A stretch of DNA of 64,000 bases from JANPLG01 sp964609085. Lineage in GTDB: Bacteria; Armatimonadota; SYMT01. Made by a program: the position numbers and the translations under genes. Shown here piece by piece: positions 1 to 9,700 of this stretch; position 1 is the stretch's first letter, and each line of letters begins with the position of its first letter. The stretch spans positions 1 through 64,000 of the forward strand of contig CAZSRZ010000008.1 of assembly GCA_964609085.1 (NCBI GenBank), given 5' to 3'. Under the pieces are notes generated by a model. That model worked only from the letters and a program-made list of their open reading frames with translations, ran no database searches and was not told the origin of the DNA.

Positions 1-591
1 TGCAGGCGCAGGTGAGCGCGCTCGATCAGCGAACCAGCATGGTGTATGACGCCGCCGGGCAGACATGGAACTTCCTGGGATTTTGCCCGCTTTTTCCCGG
101 AATTAATGGCCGCTCCGTAATAAGGGCTACGTTCGCCGGATTGCTACTCTCATCCTGTGGTTTCCGGCTACCCGGGACGATGGCGTCCTATGAGCGTGGT
201 TGAGTCGACCCTGACCCCTATTGCGCACTTCATGGCTCGAGTTTGGTTTGTATTCTGACCCGGATGTCTCTGTTCACCGTGTTCATCTTCGCCATAGTGC
301 CCAATCGTAAGATTCTTCACCAACCCAGAACCTCGTCAACGGCGCGAAACGACTCCACGAGGCGAGCGGTACAGGCACGGGGATCGACCCGCTGGTGAGT
401 TGAGCCCCTGAACCGCGAAGGGGGTCTGATCTGGTGCAATCGAGTTGTGCGGCTCGAAGCTTCAGCGGCCGATCAGCCGCTGATGTCGCCAAGGGCATGA
501 CTAACCAGCAGTGTCGCCCCGCGCCCCGAAAGCCGGGTATCCCGCCGGAGAAGGCGAAAGCTGCCGTGCTGTCCGACCATGATCTCAAGAG
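1..591. other. Spacer without a supported gene
   Basis: No reading frame here looks like a protein. The short frames at 12-203 and 434-631 lack a convincing ribosome binding site and have no recognisable composition. Two opposed copies of a CTGACCC-type heptamer occur near 210-217 and 255-262. The stretch presumably holds the promoter of the large regulator that starts at 592, but I see no convincing -35/-10 pair. It could also contain the remnant of a gene lying to the left. Confidence 0.4.
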
Positions 592-3500
592 ATGGACACA
601 CGCCTGCGAATCACCATGCTCGGCCGGCTGAGCGTCCGGCGGGCTGACGCGGTCCACGATCGCTTCTCGACGCGCAAGACCGCGGCCTTGCTGGCAAGGC
701 TGGCTGTGCCGCCCGGAACGTCGCGTCGCCGGGAGGATCTCATCGAGATGCTCTGGCCGGGCGCGACGCCGGAGCTCGGCCGCCGCAGCCTGCGCACGGC
801 GCTGGCCTCGCTGCGGCGGCAGTTGGAGCCCCCGGGGGTCGCCGCTGGTTCCGTGCTCAGGGCCGACCGATCCGAGGTGGGGCTCGTGCCCGGCTCGGTG
901 GACACCGACGTCGTTCAGTTTGAGGCGGCGATCGCCCGCGCTGCCGAGGGCTCTGTGCAGGACCGGGAGGCCAGGCTGCGGGACGCGGCGGCAGCGTACA
1001 CCGGCCCGCTGCTCCCCGGGGTCGAAGAGGACTGGGTGCCTCCCGAGCGGGAGCGGCTGGCTGGCCTCCACCTTCAGGTCGTCCGACGTCTGGTCGAGGC
1101 TCTGCGTGACCGCGGCGATGTTGTTGGGGCCCTCGAGTTTGCGCGGGCCGCTGTCCGCGCTGACCCGCTCCGGGAGGAACTCCACGCCGAGTTGATCATC
1201 CTGCTCCACGCCGATGGTCAAGAAACAGCGGCACGCCAGGCCTGGGATCAATTCGTGCGTGTGATTCGCGTCGAGCTGGATGCCGCTCCCAGCGCGCTGG
1301 TGAGGCGCCGACTTGAAGCCGCATTGGCGAAACCGAGCAGCCTGTCGGCGCGGACCGAGCGTGTCGCCGTCGCAGGGCGCGCCGTGGAGGGTCCGCCGGC
1401 TCCCGCAGGGACTGTTACCCTGCTGCTGCTTGATCTTGCTGAGGCGGACGATGCGGCGGTCGCCATGGCGCTGGACGCTTTGCCGTCCGCGGGTGGCTTC
1501 CCGATCGGGCCGGATGCCGGGGTCTGGGGGTTTGCCTTCGCCCGGGCTGACGCCGCCGCGACGGCGGCGGTTCGGCTTGCCGCCGGGGTTCCGGAGTGGC
1601 AGCGGTGCCGGGCGATCCTCTTCAGCGGTGACCTGGAGAACTCAGGCCAGGGTTACTCGGGTCCACTGCTCATCCAGGCCGCGGCGCTGATGGCGGCTGC
1701 CCCGCGCGGGCAGATCATGGTCTCGGAACCCACGGCTGCCCTCCTTGAGGGGCGATTGTCCGGAGACGCCTCGCTCGTCGACATAGGCACATACCGGCTA
1801 GATCATCGACGAACTCGACTCTACCGGATGCTGGCACCGGACCTACCCCTTGGAATGGCCGCGGCCCCGACGCTGCCCCGCTGGCTCGAGGGGAGCCTGC
1901 CCGCCGAGCTGACCCGCTTCTTCGGACGCACCACCGAACTCGCCCATCTGGCAGAGCTCCTGCTCCGGGGGGAACGGCTGGTCACCCTCACCGGGACGGG
2001 CGGGACGGGCAAGACCCGACTGGCGCTCCAGTTGGCCACGCAGTTGCGAACCGAATTCCGCGGCGCGTTGCTGTGGGTCCCCGCCGCCGATCTCACGGAC
2101 GCCGGGCTCCTCCTGGGGGCCGTGCTCCAGGCGCTGGGACTGCCTCGGGCCGACGCGGACCCCATTCAGGCGATCGTGGCCGCCATCAGCGATCAGCCGT
2201 GGCTCCTTCTGCTCGACAACCTGGAGCAGCTCGGACCACTCGCCGGGGCGAAAGTCCAGGCCCTGCTGGAGCACAACCCCCGACTCCAGATCCTCGCGAC
2301 CTCCCGAGTCCGACTCGCGGTTCCCGGCGAGTGCGAGTACCCCGTGGGGCCACTCCCGCTCCCGGATCCCTCCGCCGGGCTGGAAGCCGCGGCCGCCGCA
2401 CCTAGCGTCGCCCTTCTCGTCGACCGCGCTCAATCGGCCCGGCCCGATTTCCAGGTTACGCCGCGAAACCTGTCGGCGATCGTGGAGTTGATCGGCCGCC
2501 TGGAGGGACTCCCTCTGGCCGTGGAACTCGCCGCGTCTCGTGCCGGCGTGCTGTCGCCGGCCCAGATGCTGGAGAGGCTGACCGAACACCCGACCGAGTT
2601 GTCCACCGTTCGGGCGGATCGACCGGAACGCCATCGCAGTTTGCGGGCCACGATGGAATGGAGCTTTGGTCTGCTCTCCCCCCCGTTACGGCAGATCTAC
2701 TCGCGGCTTTCTGCCTTCAGGGGCGGGTGGACGCTGCAGGCGGCCGAGGAGCTGGCGGTGGCCGAACTCACGGCACACCTCTCCCCGCTCGACGCTCTTG
2801 GGCAGCTCCGGTCACACTCATTGATCCAGGTGCGCGACAGTGCAACGGAGACGCGCTTCCTGATGCTTGAATCGCTGCGCGAATTCGCCGGGGAGTGCCT
2901 GCTCCCGCACGAAGCCGATGCCCTCCATCGCGCCCACGCCGAGTACTACCTGGGCCTTGCTCGCGAAGTCGGTCGGTGCCTGGAAGGCCCCGAGCGGCGC
3001 AGCGCCCTGGACAGACAGGCTCCGGACCTGGACAACGCCCGCCGTGCGCTTCTGTGGTCCCAGGACCACGATCCGCTTCTGGAAGTGCAACTGGCCGCCG
3101 CGCTCTACCGCTACTGGCGAGTCGCCGGGCACTACCGAGAAGGGCGTGAGTGGCTCGCCGACGCGCTGGCGCGGTCAGCAGCCATGGCCGGGCAGTCCGA
3201 TCAGATCGACCGTCACCGGGCCGACGCGCTCTATGCCCTCGGGTATATGCACTTCGAATGCTCGGACCTGGAACTCGCCCGCGGCTGTTTCGAGCGAAGC
3301 CTGGCCGAGCGAGTTCGCCTCGGCGACCCAAGCGAGCAGGCGCTCTGTCACGTGGGCCTCGCGACGCTGCATTACCAGACCAGCGGCTACATGGAGGCTC
3401 TCGCGCAGTTCCGCCGTGCGGAGGAACTGGTCCGTCCGCTCAACGACATCGCCTTTCTGGCCTACCTGACTGGAGCCATCGGACAGGTGGCGTACGCGCT

Positions 3501-4218
3501 GGGGGAGCTCGACGCTGCGGACGCGGGGTTCAGGCAGGCGTGGGAACTCAGCCGCGACGCAGGGAATCTGGGGACCGCCGGCTCGCTGCTGGGGTGCCTG
3601 AGCAAGGTCTGCCTCCGGCGGGGCATGCTCGACCAGGCCTGGGAGTATCAGCTCGAGGCCGTGCGCCTGCTCCGCCGTTCCGGAAGTGCGGCCGTGCTGA
3701 CCAACGAGGTGGTGGGGCTTGCCCTGTGCGCTGTCATGCGCGAGGACTGGGCAGCGGCAGAACTCCACGCCCGGGAGGCGCTCGAACTCGCCACGGGAAT
3801 TCAGAACGACTGGTCGATCGGCTGTGCCCACCGAGCGTTGGGATCCGTGGCGCTGGGCCAGGGCGACGCCGAAGCCGCCGCCGACCGCTTCCGTCGATCG
3901 ATCCGGTTCCTCGAGCCCACCGGGGATCTCTCTCACGTCGTCGGGAGTGCCTACCGGCTCGGGCTGGCCGAACTGGGGCGAGGCCGAGCGGCTCGGGCGG
4001 TGGAAATCCTCACGGCCGCCGCCAGGATTCAGGGCAGCCTGGGGAGCGCGTCACTCGATCCGCATCACGAGCGGCTGGAGGCTGATCTGCGACGGGCGTC
4101 GCTCCAACTCAACCCGGCAGCCCTCGCCGAGGCGATCGAGAAGGGTCAAGCACACGACTACGCCTCCCTCATTGCCCTCACGATGGCCGATGGCGGGCAG
4201 CAGGACGCAGCCGCATGA
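592..4218 (+). CDS. BTAD / pseudo-cyclase / NTPase / TPR transcriptional regulator
   Basis: This 1208-residue protein is built like an AfsR/SARP-family regulator. Residues 1-95 resemble an OmpR-type winged helix and about 100-250 the bacterial transcriptional activation domain (BTAD). Residues 273-420 align by eye with a class III nucleotide cyclase domain (start GTVTLLLLD, later YSGPLLIQAAALMAA), but the catalytic Asn and Arg of the usual NRAAR segment are Ile and Ala. An NB-ARC/STAND NTPase follows, with Walker A GTGGTGKT at 468-475 and Walker B LLLLD ending at D542. The last 450 residues are TPR-like helical repeats. Such proteins bind DNA and switch transcription after NTP-dependent assembly, but the ligand and target are unknown here. 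The ATG start has only a weak upstream purine stretch. It converges on sixA. Confidence 0.85.
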   Translation: MDTRLRITMLGRLSVRRADAVHDRFSTRKTAALLARLAVPPGTSRRREDLIEMLWPGATPELGRRSLRTALASLRRQLEPPGVAAGSVLRADRSEVGLVPGSVDTDVVQFEAAIARAAEGSVQDREARLRDAAAAYTGPLLPGVEEDWVPPERERLAGLHLQVVRRLVEALRDRGDVVGALEFARAAVRADPLREELHAELIILLHADGQETAARQAWDQFVRVIRVELDAAPSALVRRRLEAALAKPSSLSARTERVAVAGRAVEGPPAPAGTVTLLLLDLAEADDAAVAMALDALPSAGGFPIGPDAGVWGFAFARADAAATAAVRLAAGVPEWQRCRAILFSGDLENSGQGYSGPLLIQAAALMAAAPRGQIMVSEPTAALLEGRLSGDASLVDIGTYRLDHRRTRLYRMLAPDLPLGMAAAPTLPRWLEGSLPAELTRFFGRTTELAHLAELLLRGERLVTLTGTGGTGKTRLALQLATQLRTEFRGALLWVPAADLTDAGLLLGAVLQALGLPRADADPIQAIVAAISDQPWLLLLDNLEQLGPLAGAKVQALLEHNPRLQILATSRVRLAVPGECEYPVGPLPLPDPSAGLEAAAAAPSVALLVDRAQSARPDFQVTPRNLSAIVELIGRLEGLPLAVELAASRAGVLSPAQMLERLTEHPTELSTVRADRPERHRSLRATMEWSFGLLSPPLRQIYSRLSAFRGGWTLQAAEELAVAELTAHLSPLDALGQLRSHSLIQVRDSATETRFLMLESLREFAGECLLPHEADALHRAHAEYYLGLAREVGRCLEGPERRSALDRQAPDLDNARRALLWSQDHDPLLEVQLAAALYRYWRVAGHYREGREWLADALARSAAMAGQSDQIDRHRADALYALGYMHFECSDLELARGCFERSLAERVRLGDPSEQALCHVGLATLHYQTSGYMEALAQFRRAEELVRPLNDIAFLAYLTGAIGQVAYALGELDAADAGFRQAWELSRDAGNLGTAGSLLGCLSKVCLRRGMLDQAWEYQLEAVRLLRRSGSAAVLTNEVVGLALCAVMREDWAAAELHAREALELATGIQNDWSIGCAHRALGSVALGQGDAEAAADRFRRSIRFLEPTGDLSHVVGSAYRLGLAELGRGRAARAVEILTAAARIQGSLGSASLDPHHERLEADLRRASLQLNPAALAEAIEKGQAHDYASLIALTMADGGQQDAAA

Positions 4219-4225
4219 TTCAGCA

Positions 4226-4251
4226 GCCGGAGAGGGCGGGCGACCTCCGGC
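4226..4251. terminator. Hairpin between convergent genes
   Basis: A 7-bp perfect inverted repeat (GCCGGAG and CTCCGGC, 12-nt loop) lies between the stop of the BTAD regulator and the stop of sixA. It has no T-tract on either side, so it is at best a weak bidirectional terminator. Confidence 0.25.
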
Positions 4252-4261
4252 CAGAGGGCGC

Positions 4262-4750
4262 TCAGAGCTGGCCGATCAACGAGAGCTGTCGGGCAGTCAG
4301 CAACCACAGGAGGGTCGCCCCACCTGGTGAGCAGTCGAGCACGTCCAGGCAGGCCAGCGAGGCCTTCTTCATCCGCAGATTCCCGCCGCCGATCAGCATC
4401 CCCGCCAGTCCGCTCATGTCCGGCTCGTGTCCCACCAGCAGCACGGAGGTCGCTTCGACGTCGGCCGTCAGCACACTCCGTAGGCCGGACAAGCCTCCCC
4501 CGTCCACCAGCATCCGCTCGATCCGCACCAGCTTCGCCGCGCCCACCGACTCTGCGGCGATCACCGCCGTCTCGTGAGCGCGCGGCAGTGGACTGGTCAG
4601 GATCAGATCGAAGGTGAGGCCCAAGCGCTTCATTCCCGCACCGACAGCCCGCATCTCAGCGATGCCCTCCCCTGTGAGACGGCGCTCCGCGTCGGACATG
4701 CCCAGACCACGATCATCCGCGATTCCATGCCTCAGAAAACAGAGTCGCAT
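4262..4750 (-). CDS. sixA: SixA-like phosphohistidine phosphatase
   Basis: This small histidine phosphatase (about 162 residues) has the RHG signature at residues 7-9 and a second conserved His in VLLVGHEPDM. That matches the SixA branch of the phosphoglycerate-mutase-like superfamily, which removes phosphate from phosphohistidines such as those of HPt domains. I chose the ATG at 4750 because GGAG lies just upstream of it; a second ATG four codons earlier overlaps that ribosome binding site. The window encodes many His kinases and one HPt domain (951-residue hybrid kinase), so a phosphorelay role is plausible but unproven. The gene is divergent from guaB. Confidence 0.88.
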   Translation of the reverse strand: MRLCFLRHGIADDRGLGMSDAERRLTGEGIAEMRAVGAGMKRLGLTFDLILTSPLPRAHETAVIAAESVGAAKLVRIERMLVDGGGLSGLRSVLTADVEATSVLLVGHEPDMSGLAGMLIGGGNLRMKKASLACLDVLDCSPGGATLLWLLTARQLSLIGQL

Positions 4751-4796
4751 CTCCACTCCCATCGCGCGAGGTGGGCTCGGATCGCGCTTGCGCGGG

Positions 4797-4825
4797 TTGA
4801 CGCTCCGAAGTGCCCGGCATATACT
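4797..4825 (+). promoter_or_regulatory. Sigma-70 promoter of guaB
   Basis: TTGACG (4797-4802) and TATACT (4820-4825) are separated by exactly 17 bp, close to the sigma-70 consensus. Transcription would begin near 4832, which leaves a leader of about 40 nt before the guaB ATG at 4873. It also rules out the upstream in-frame ATG at 4810 as the start. Confidence 0.8.
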
Positions 4826-4872
4826 TCCGCAATTCGCACGAGAGTGGTCCGGACGACCGGAAAGGTGAGCCC

Positions 4873-6393
4873 ATGAGTACCCTGGCGGAAGCGCAGACGG
4901 ACGGGCTGGATGCCGAGGCTCTCTTCAGCGCTGGTGTCGGGCTGACCTTCGACGACATCATCATCTTGCCGGGTTACATCGACTTCCCGAGCACCGAGGT
5001 GCGCCTGGAAACGAGCCTCACCCGGAACATCCGCATCAAGCGACCCGTGGTCAGCTCACCGATGGATACGGTGACCGAGACGGCGATGGCGATCAACCTT
5101 GCGCTCCTCGGCGGTCTCGGCATCCTGCACTACAACAACACCGTGGCCGAGCAAGTGGCCATGGTCCGCAAGGTAAAACGTTACGAGAACGGGTTCATCA
5201 CGGACCCGGTGGCGCTTTCCCCCAGACATACGATTGCGGACGTCGACCGGATCAAGGAGCAGTACGGCTTCTCCGGCATCCCGATCACGGAAGACGGCAC
5301 CCTGGCGGGGCGGCTCGTCGGGATTGTGACGAACCGCGACACGGACTTTGAGCGGGACCGAACACGATTGCTCTCCGAGGTGATGTCCTCGGACCTCGTC
5401 ACAGCCACCAAGGGTGTCACGCTGAGCGAGGCCAACAAGATTCTCCGTGCCAGCAAGAAGGGCAAGCTGCCCGTGATCGACGAGAATGGCAGGCTCGTCG
5501 CCATGCTGGCTCGCCGAGACCTGCTCAAGAACCTGACCTTCCCCGACTCCAGCAAGGACTTTCAGAAGCAGTTGCTCTGCGGCGCCGCGGTCAGCACCCG
5601 GGACGAAGACCGAGAGCGAGTGGACGCCCTGGTCGAGGCCGGCGTGAACGTGCTGGTGGTGGATGCGGCGCAGGGGCACAGCATCTATCAGCAGCGGATG
5701 GTCGGGTACATCAAGGGGAGATTCCCCCAGATCGACGTCATTGCCGGAAATGTGGTGACGCAGCAGCAGGCCGAGACGCTGATTCATAGCGGTGCCGATG
5801 CGCTGCGCGTGGGCATGGGTCCGGGCTCCATCTGCATCACGCAGAACATGATGGCCGTGGGCCGTCCGCAGGCAACGGCCGTCTACCGCGTCGCCTCCTT
5901 CGCGCGACGGTACGGCGTGCCTGTACTGGCGGATGGCGGCATCAACGGCATCGGCCCAATGGCCAAGGCGCTCGCCATGGGAGCGGGCGCCGTGATGGTC
6001 GGCAACCTCCTGGCCGGCACGCAGGAAGCCCCGGGCGAGTACTTCTACGAAAACGGCGTCCGCGTGAAGCGCTATCGCGGCATGGCCAGTCTGGAAGCGA
6101 TGGAGGTGGGCGGTGCCAAGCGGTACCTGGCGGATGCCCGGGACGCCGTTAAGGTGCCTCAGGGCGTCTCGGGCACCGTCGTGGACAAGGGTTCGCTCCT
6201 GGACTACATGCCCTACCTGATGAAGGGCCTGCAGCAGGCTCTGCAGGACATGGGCTACGCAGACGTGCCCTCGCTCCATGCGGCCCTCTGGGACGGACGA
6301 TTGCGCCTGGAGCGCCGCACCCCGAGCGCCGCCGCCGAAGGCGGGGTGCACAGCCTCGTCAGCTATCAGACGCCGAGATTCGGGATCCGCTGA
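4873..6393 (+). CDS. guaB: Inosine-5'-monophosphate dehydrogenase
   Basis: IMPDH oxidises IMP to XMP with NAD+, the committed step of guanine nucleotide synthesis. The 506-residue protein has the full family layout: an N-terminal barrel segment (GLTFDDIIILPG), two CBS domains at about 110-240 (VGIVTNRD; GKLPVIDENG), the catalytic loop GSICIT with nucleophile C321, and the flap region RGMASLEAM. The start at 4873 is preceded by AAAGGTGA and lies downstream of the predicted promoter. The frame stays open upstream to 4810, but that extension would lie before the transcription start. The gene appears monocistronic and is followed by a 310-bp gap. Confidence 0.97.
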   Translation: MSTLAEAQTDGLDAEALFSAGVGLTFDDIIILPGYIDFPSTEVRLETSLTRNIRIKRPVVSSPMDTVTETAMAINLALLGGLGILHYNNTVAEQVAMVRKVKRYENGFITDPVALSPRHTIADVDRIKEQYGFSGIPITEDGTLAGRLVGIVTNRDTDFERDRTRLLSEVMSSDLVTATKGVTLSEANKILRASKKGKLPVIDENGRLVAMLARRDLLKNLTFPDSSKDFQKQLLCGAAVSTRDEDRERVDALVEAGVNVLVVDAAQGHSIYQQRMVGYIKGRFPQIDVIAGNVVTQQQAETLIHSGADALRVGMGPGSICITQNMMAVGRPQATAVYRVASFARRYGVPVLADGGINGIGPMAKALAMGAGAVMVGNLLAGTQEAPGEYFYENGVRVKRYRGMASLEAMEVGGAKRYLADARDAVKVPQGVSGTVVDKGSLLDYMPYLMKGLQQALQDMGYADVPSLHAALWDGRLRLERRTPSAAAEGGVHSLVSYQTPRFGIR

Positions 6394-6703
6394 GCGCTCC
6401 CGGAGCCGCACGAAGACGTCGATCCCGACTGCGACCTGCGGCTTCGATTGGCCAATCTCGGTCAAAGTGTGACGTGCGTCACGTGTTGGTCCCTCGGCAC
6501 GCGGTAGACTGCGTTTGTGGGACTCACACTCGTAGCGCGACGACGAGGCCGGGCGATCGGAGATGCTGGCCCTTTCGATCCCGGCGGAAATGCCGATCAT
6601 CCGTCAGGCTGCCTCCTAGCTTCAGCGTCGAGAGTAGCCCTAGTTAGTCCCCGTCAGCCGAACAACTGCGAAGCGCGAGGCGACCAGCCTTCTCCGAGCA
6701 TGC
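6394..6703. other. Intergenic region before the kinase operon
   Basis: This 310-bp gap has no supported ORF. It contains a CRP/FNR-like palindrome (6468-6483) and a -10-like TAGACT at 6505-6510 without a well-spaced -35. It probably carries the promoter of the signalling operon that begins at 6704. Confidence 0.5.
6468..6483. promoter_or_regulatory. CRP/FNR-type palindrome
   Basis: The sequence TGTGA-N6-TCACG matches the two half-sites of a CRP/FNR-family operator except for one base. It lies about 220 bp upstream of the sensor kinase operon and just upstream of a TAGACT hexamer. No CRP-family gene is present in the window, so binding is only a suggestion. Confidence 0.35.
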
Positions 6704-9700
6704 GTGATGATGGATCTTGACCGCGACGAATCCACGGCCGGCAGCCATGCCGGGCCTGACGGGGCGGACAGACGTCGACGTCTAGTCGGCCGAGATCCGC
6801 TCGGAATTGCGACTGGAGACGGGCCATCCTTCTTGCCTGCCCGCAGCGAGATGGCTGGGTTGATCCGCTCGCGAGATTGGACGCAGTCTCCGCTTGGCCC
6901 CCCCGAGCAGTGGCCGTCAGAGCTCAGGCGCACGCTCGCGCTGTGCCTGGCATCGAGTTTTCCGCTCTGTCTGGCGTGGGGAGAGGACCGCGTCCAACTC
7001 TACAACGACGGCTATGCCGCCCTGTGCGGCCCCAAGCACCCCGAGGCTTTCGGCCAGGACTTCAGAGAGTGCTGGGATTCTGCTTGGCCTGTGATCGGGG
7101 CAGCGTTCGAGGGTGCCCTTCAGGGTGAGACGACGATGTTCACCAACACCCAGATGTTCCTGGATCGGCACGGCTATCGGGAGGAGACCTTTTTCACCTC
7201 GTCGTTCAGCCCGATCCCCGGCCAGGACGGCAGAGTGGTCGGGGTGTTCCACCCCGTCACCGAGACAACCCAGGCGGTGCTATCCGACCGACGGATGACG
7301 GCAATTCGGGACGTCGCCGACCACTGTCGCGGAGCTGAGAGCTCCGACGCGGCCCTGCGCCTGTTAGTGGACGCCCTCTCCCGACACCCAGGCGACATTC
7401 CGTTCGCCATGGGTTTTGCGGCGGGCCGAACACCCACGGAGTGCGCCTTGGTCGCCGATGCAGGTCTGCCCGTTGATGACTTGCTCACTGGGAGGGACGA
7501 CCCGTCGGGATTCCATTTCGCAGGCCACTCGGTGGCCCAGCTCAGGGCCTCGGGGCAGCAGATCGAGGTGATCCACATCGACCCGCAACCGAGTGCCACC
7601 CACCGCGCCGCCTCTCCCTCGATTGCCCGGCACGCGATTGCGATACCGCTCCACGTCGGTCTCCCCGGTCCCGCGCCAGCAATCCTCATTCTCGGGGCCA
7701 GTCCGTACCGCGCCCTGGATGCGACGTATCTGGACTTCTTCCGGCGGTTGGCGGAGCTTGCCGGGGGAGCCGTACAGCGTGCATACGCGACCACCCGCGA
7801 TAGACAGCGCGTCCTCTCACTTACCGCAGTCGACAGGGCCAGAACGCGGTTCTTTTCCGAAATCAACAAAGGGCTTCGGACGGCACTGGCACAGGTGGTG
7901 AACCCCATCGAGCGCGTGTTGGAGGACGCGGATGATCCGCTGCAGCCTCAACATCGCCGCCAAATCCGACGCGCCTACCGCAACGCAGGCAGAGTCCGGG
8001 CACTGACCGACCGCCTGCTCCAGTTACCGGGGACCGAAACCGAGGAGTCGAGCGGCGAGCCGGAGCCGGTGGGATCGGGGGGACCGGCGGCCGGGCCGAC
8101 GCCTCGACAGAGCTCGACCGCGAGACGCAACAGAGTACTGTTCGTGGACGCGGATCCAATTCACCGTGAGCGAATGATCGAACTGCTTGAGACGAGATTC
8201 GACGTGGAGTCTGTGAACGACGGTGCCACCGCGCTCAACCTAGCCCGGTCCGATCCGCCTGGGATGATCCTCTGCGATCTGTCTGCGCCCGAGATGGACG
8301 GGCCGCGCTTGATCAGCGAACTTCGCGCCAATCAGGCGACCTCCGAAATCCCGGTTGTTCTGTTCGCCGCACAGCCTGGGGAGACGGCTCGGGACGATGC
8401 GCTGGCATCCGGAGCCGATGACTTCCTGGCCGAACCGCTGCTGGGGCAGGATCTTCTCCCGCGGCTATCGAGAACCCTCAGCCGGATTGAGTTCTGGCGG
8501 CACGCCTCTGAAGCAGCCCTGGTTCAGAGTGAAGAACAGTTCCGCCTCATGGTGGAAAGCGTACAAGAGTATGCCATTTACATGCTTGATCATGAGGGTT
8601 ACATCGTGACGTGGAATGCCGGTGCAGCGAGAATCACGGGCTACACCGAGAGTGAAATCCTGGGGAAACATCTGCGCGTGCTGCACGGCAGCTCCGAGCT
8701 TGAGGGTAGCTGTGCGGACGAGATTCTCCGGCGAGCTGCGCAGGATGGCCAATGCCTGGAGGAAGGTTGGCGCCATCGTCGGGATGGACGGCCGTACTGG
8801 AGCAAAGACACCGTCACCCGCCTCAAGGACGAGGGCGGGCGACCACGAGGTTTCGTCCACGTCACCCGCGACTCCACCGAGCAGAAACGGGCGGAGGCCC
8901 GGTTTATTCGCGCGGTTGAGTCCGCCCCGAATGGAATGGTTTTGGTGGACTCGTCGGGCACCATCGTTATGGTAAACCTGCAGACCGAGCAGACATTCGG
9001 CTATGCCCGAGGTGAATTGATAGGCCAGCCAGTCGGCGTGCTCCTCCCGGAACGGGTGCGCGCGGAGCACGCCCGACACCGGGCAGGATTCATGGAACAG
9101 CCCCAGGTGAGGGCCATGGGCGCAGGCAGGGATCTTGCAGCGCGGCGAAAGGACGGGTCCGAGTTTCCGGTGGAAATCGGGCTCAACCCCATCGAGATGG
9201 AGGACGGCACCTTCGTTTTGTGCGCGGTGGTGGACATCACCGAGCGAAAGAAGGTCGAGGCGGCGGCCAAAGAAACCCACCTGGAGCTGGAACGTCGAGT
9301 GGTGGAGCGTACCGCCGACCTAGAGGCGGCCAACAGGGAATTGGAAGCCTTCTCCTACTCAGTCTCGCACGATCTCCGGGCGCCACTCCGGGCGATCGAC
9401 GGGTTCTCTCGCATTGTCCTCGACGACTACGCCGCGGGAATGGCCGTCGAGGCGTGCGACTACTTGCGGGACATCCGAGAGAACACGCAGCACATGGGGC
9501 GGCTCGTCGACGACCTGCTTGCCTTCTCCCGCCTCGGTCGACAGCCTGTGCGTCGCCGGGAGGTGGACACCAACCGACTGGTGCGAGACTGCGTCACGGA
9601 GTTGCTGGGAGTTGGTGAGTGCCCTCATATTGACATGCGGCTCAATCATCTCCCGAACTGTTGGGGAGATAGAGCCCTGTTGAAGCAGGTGTGGCTGAAC

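Noticed and set aside
4810..4872. Upstream extension of guaB
   Set aside because: The predicted promoter start lies after 4810, and the ATG at 4873 has a proper ribosome binding site.
5056..6600. 514-residue frame antisense to guaB
   Set aside because: It lies entirely opposite the well-supported guaB, has no homology-like motif and is rich in His, Arg and Ala as expected for an antisense frame of a GC-rich gene.
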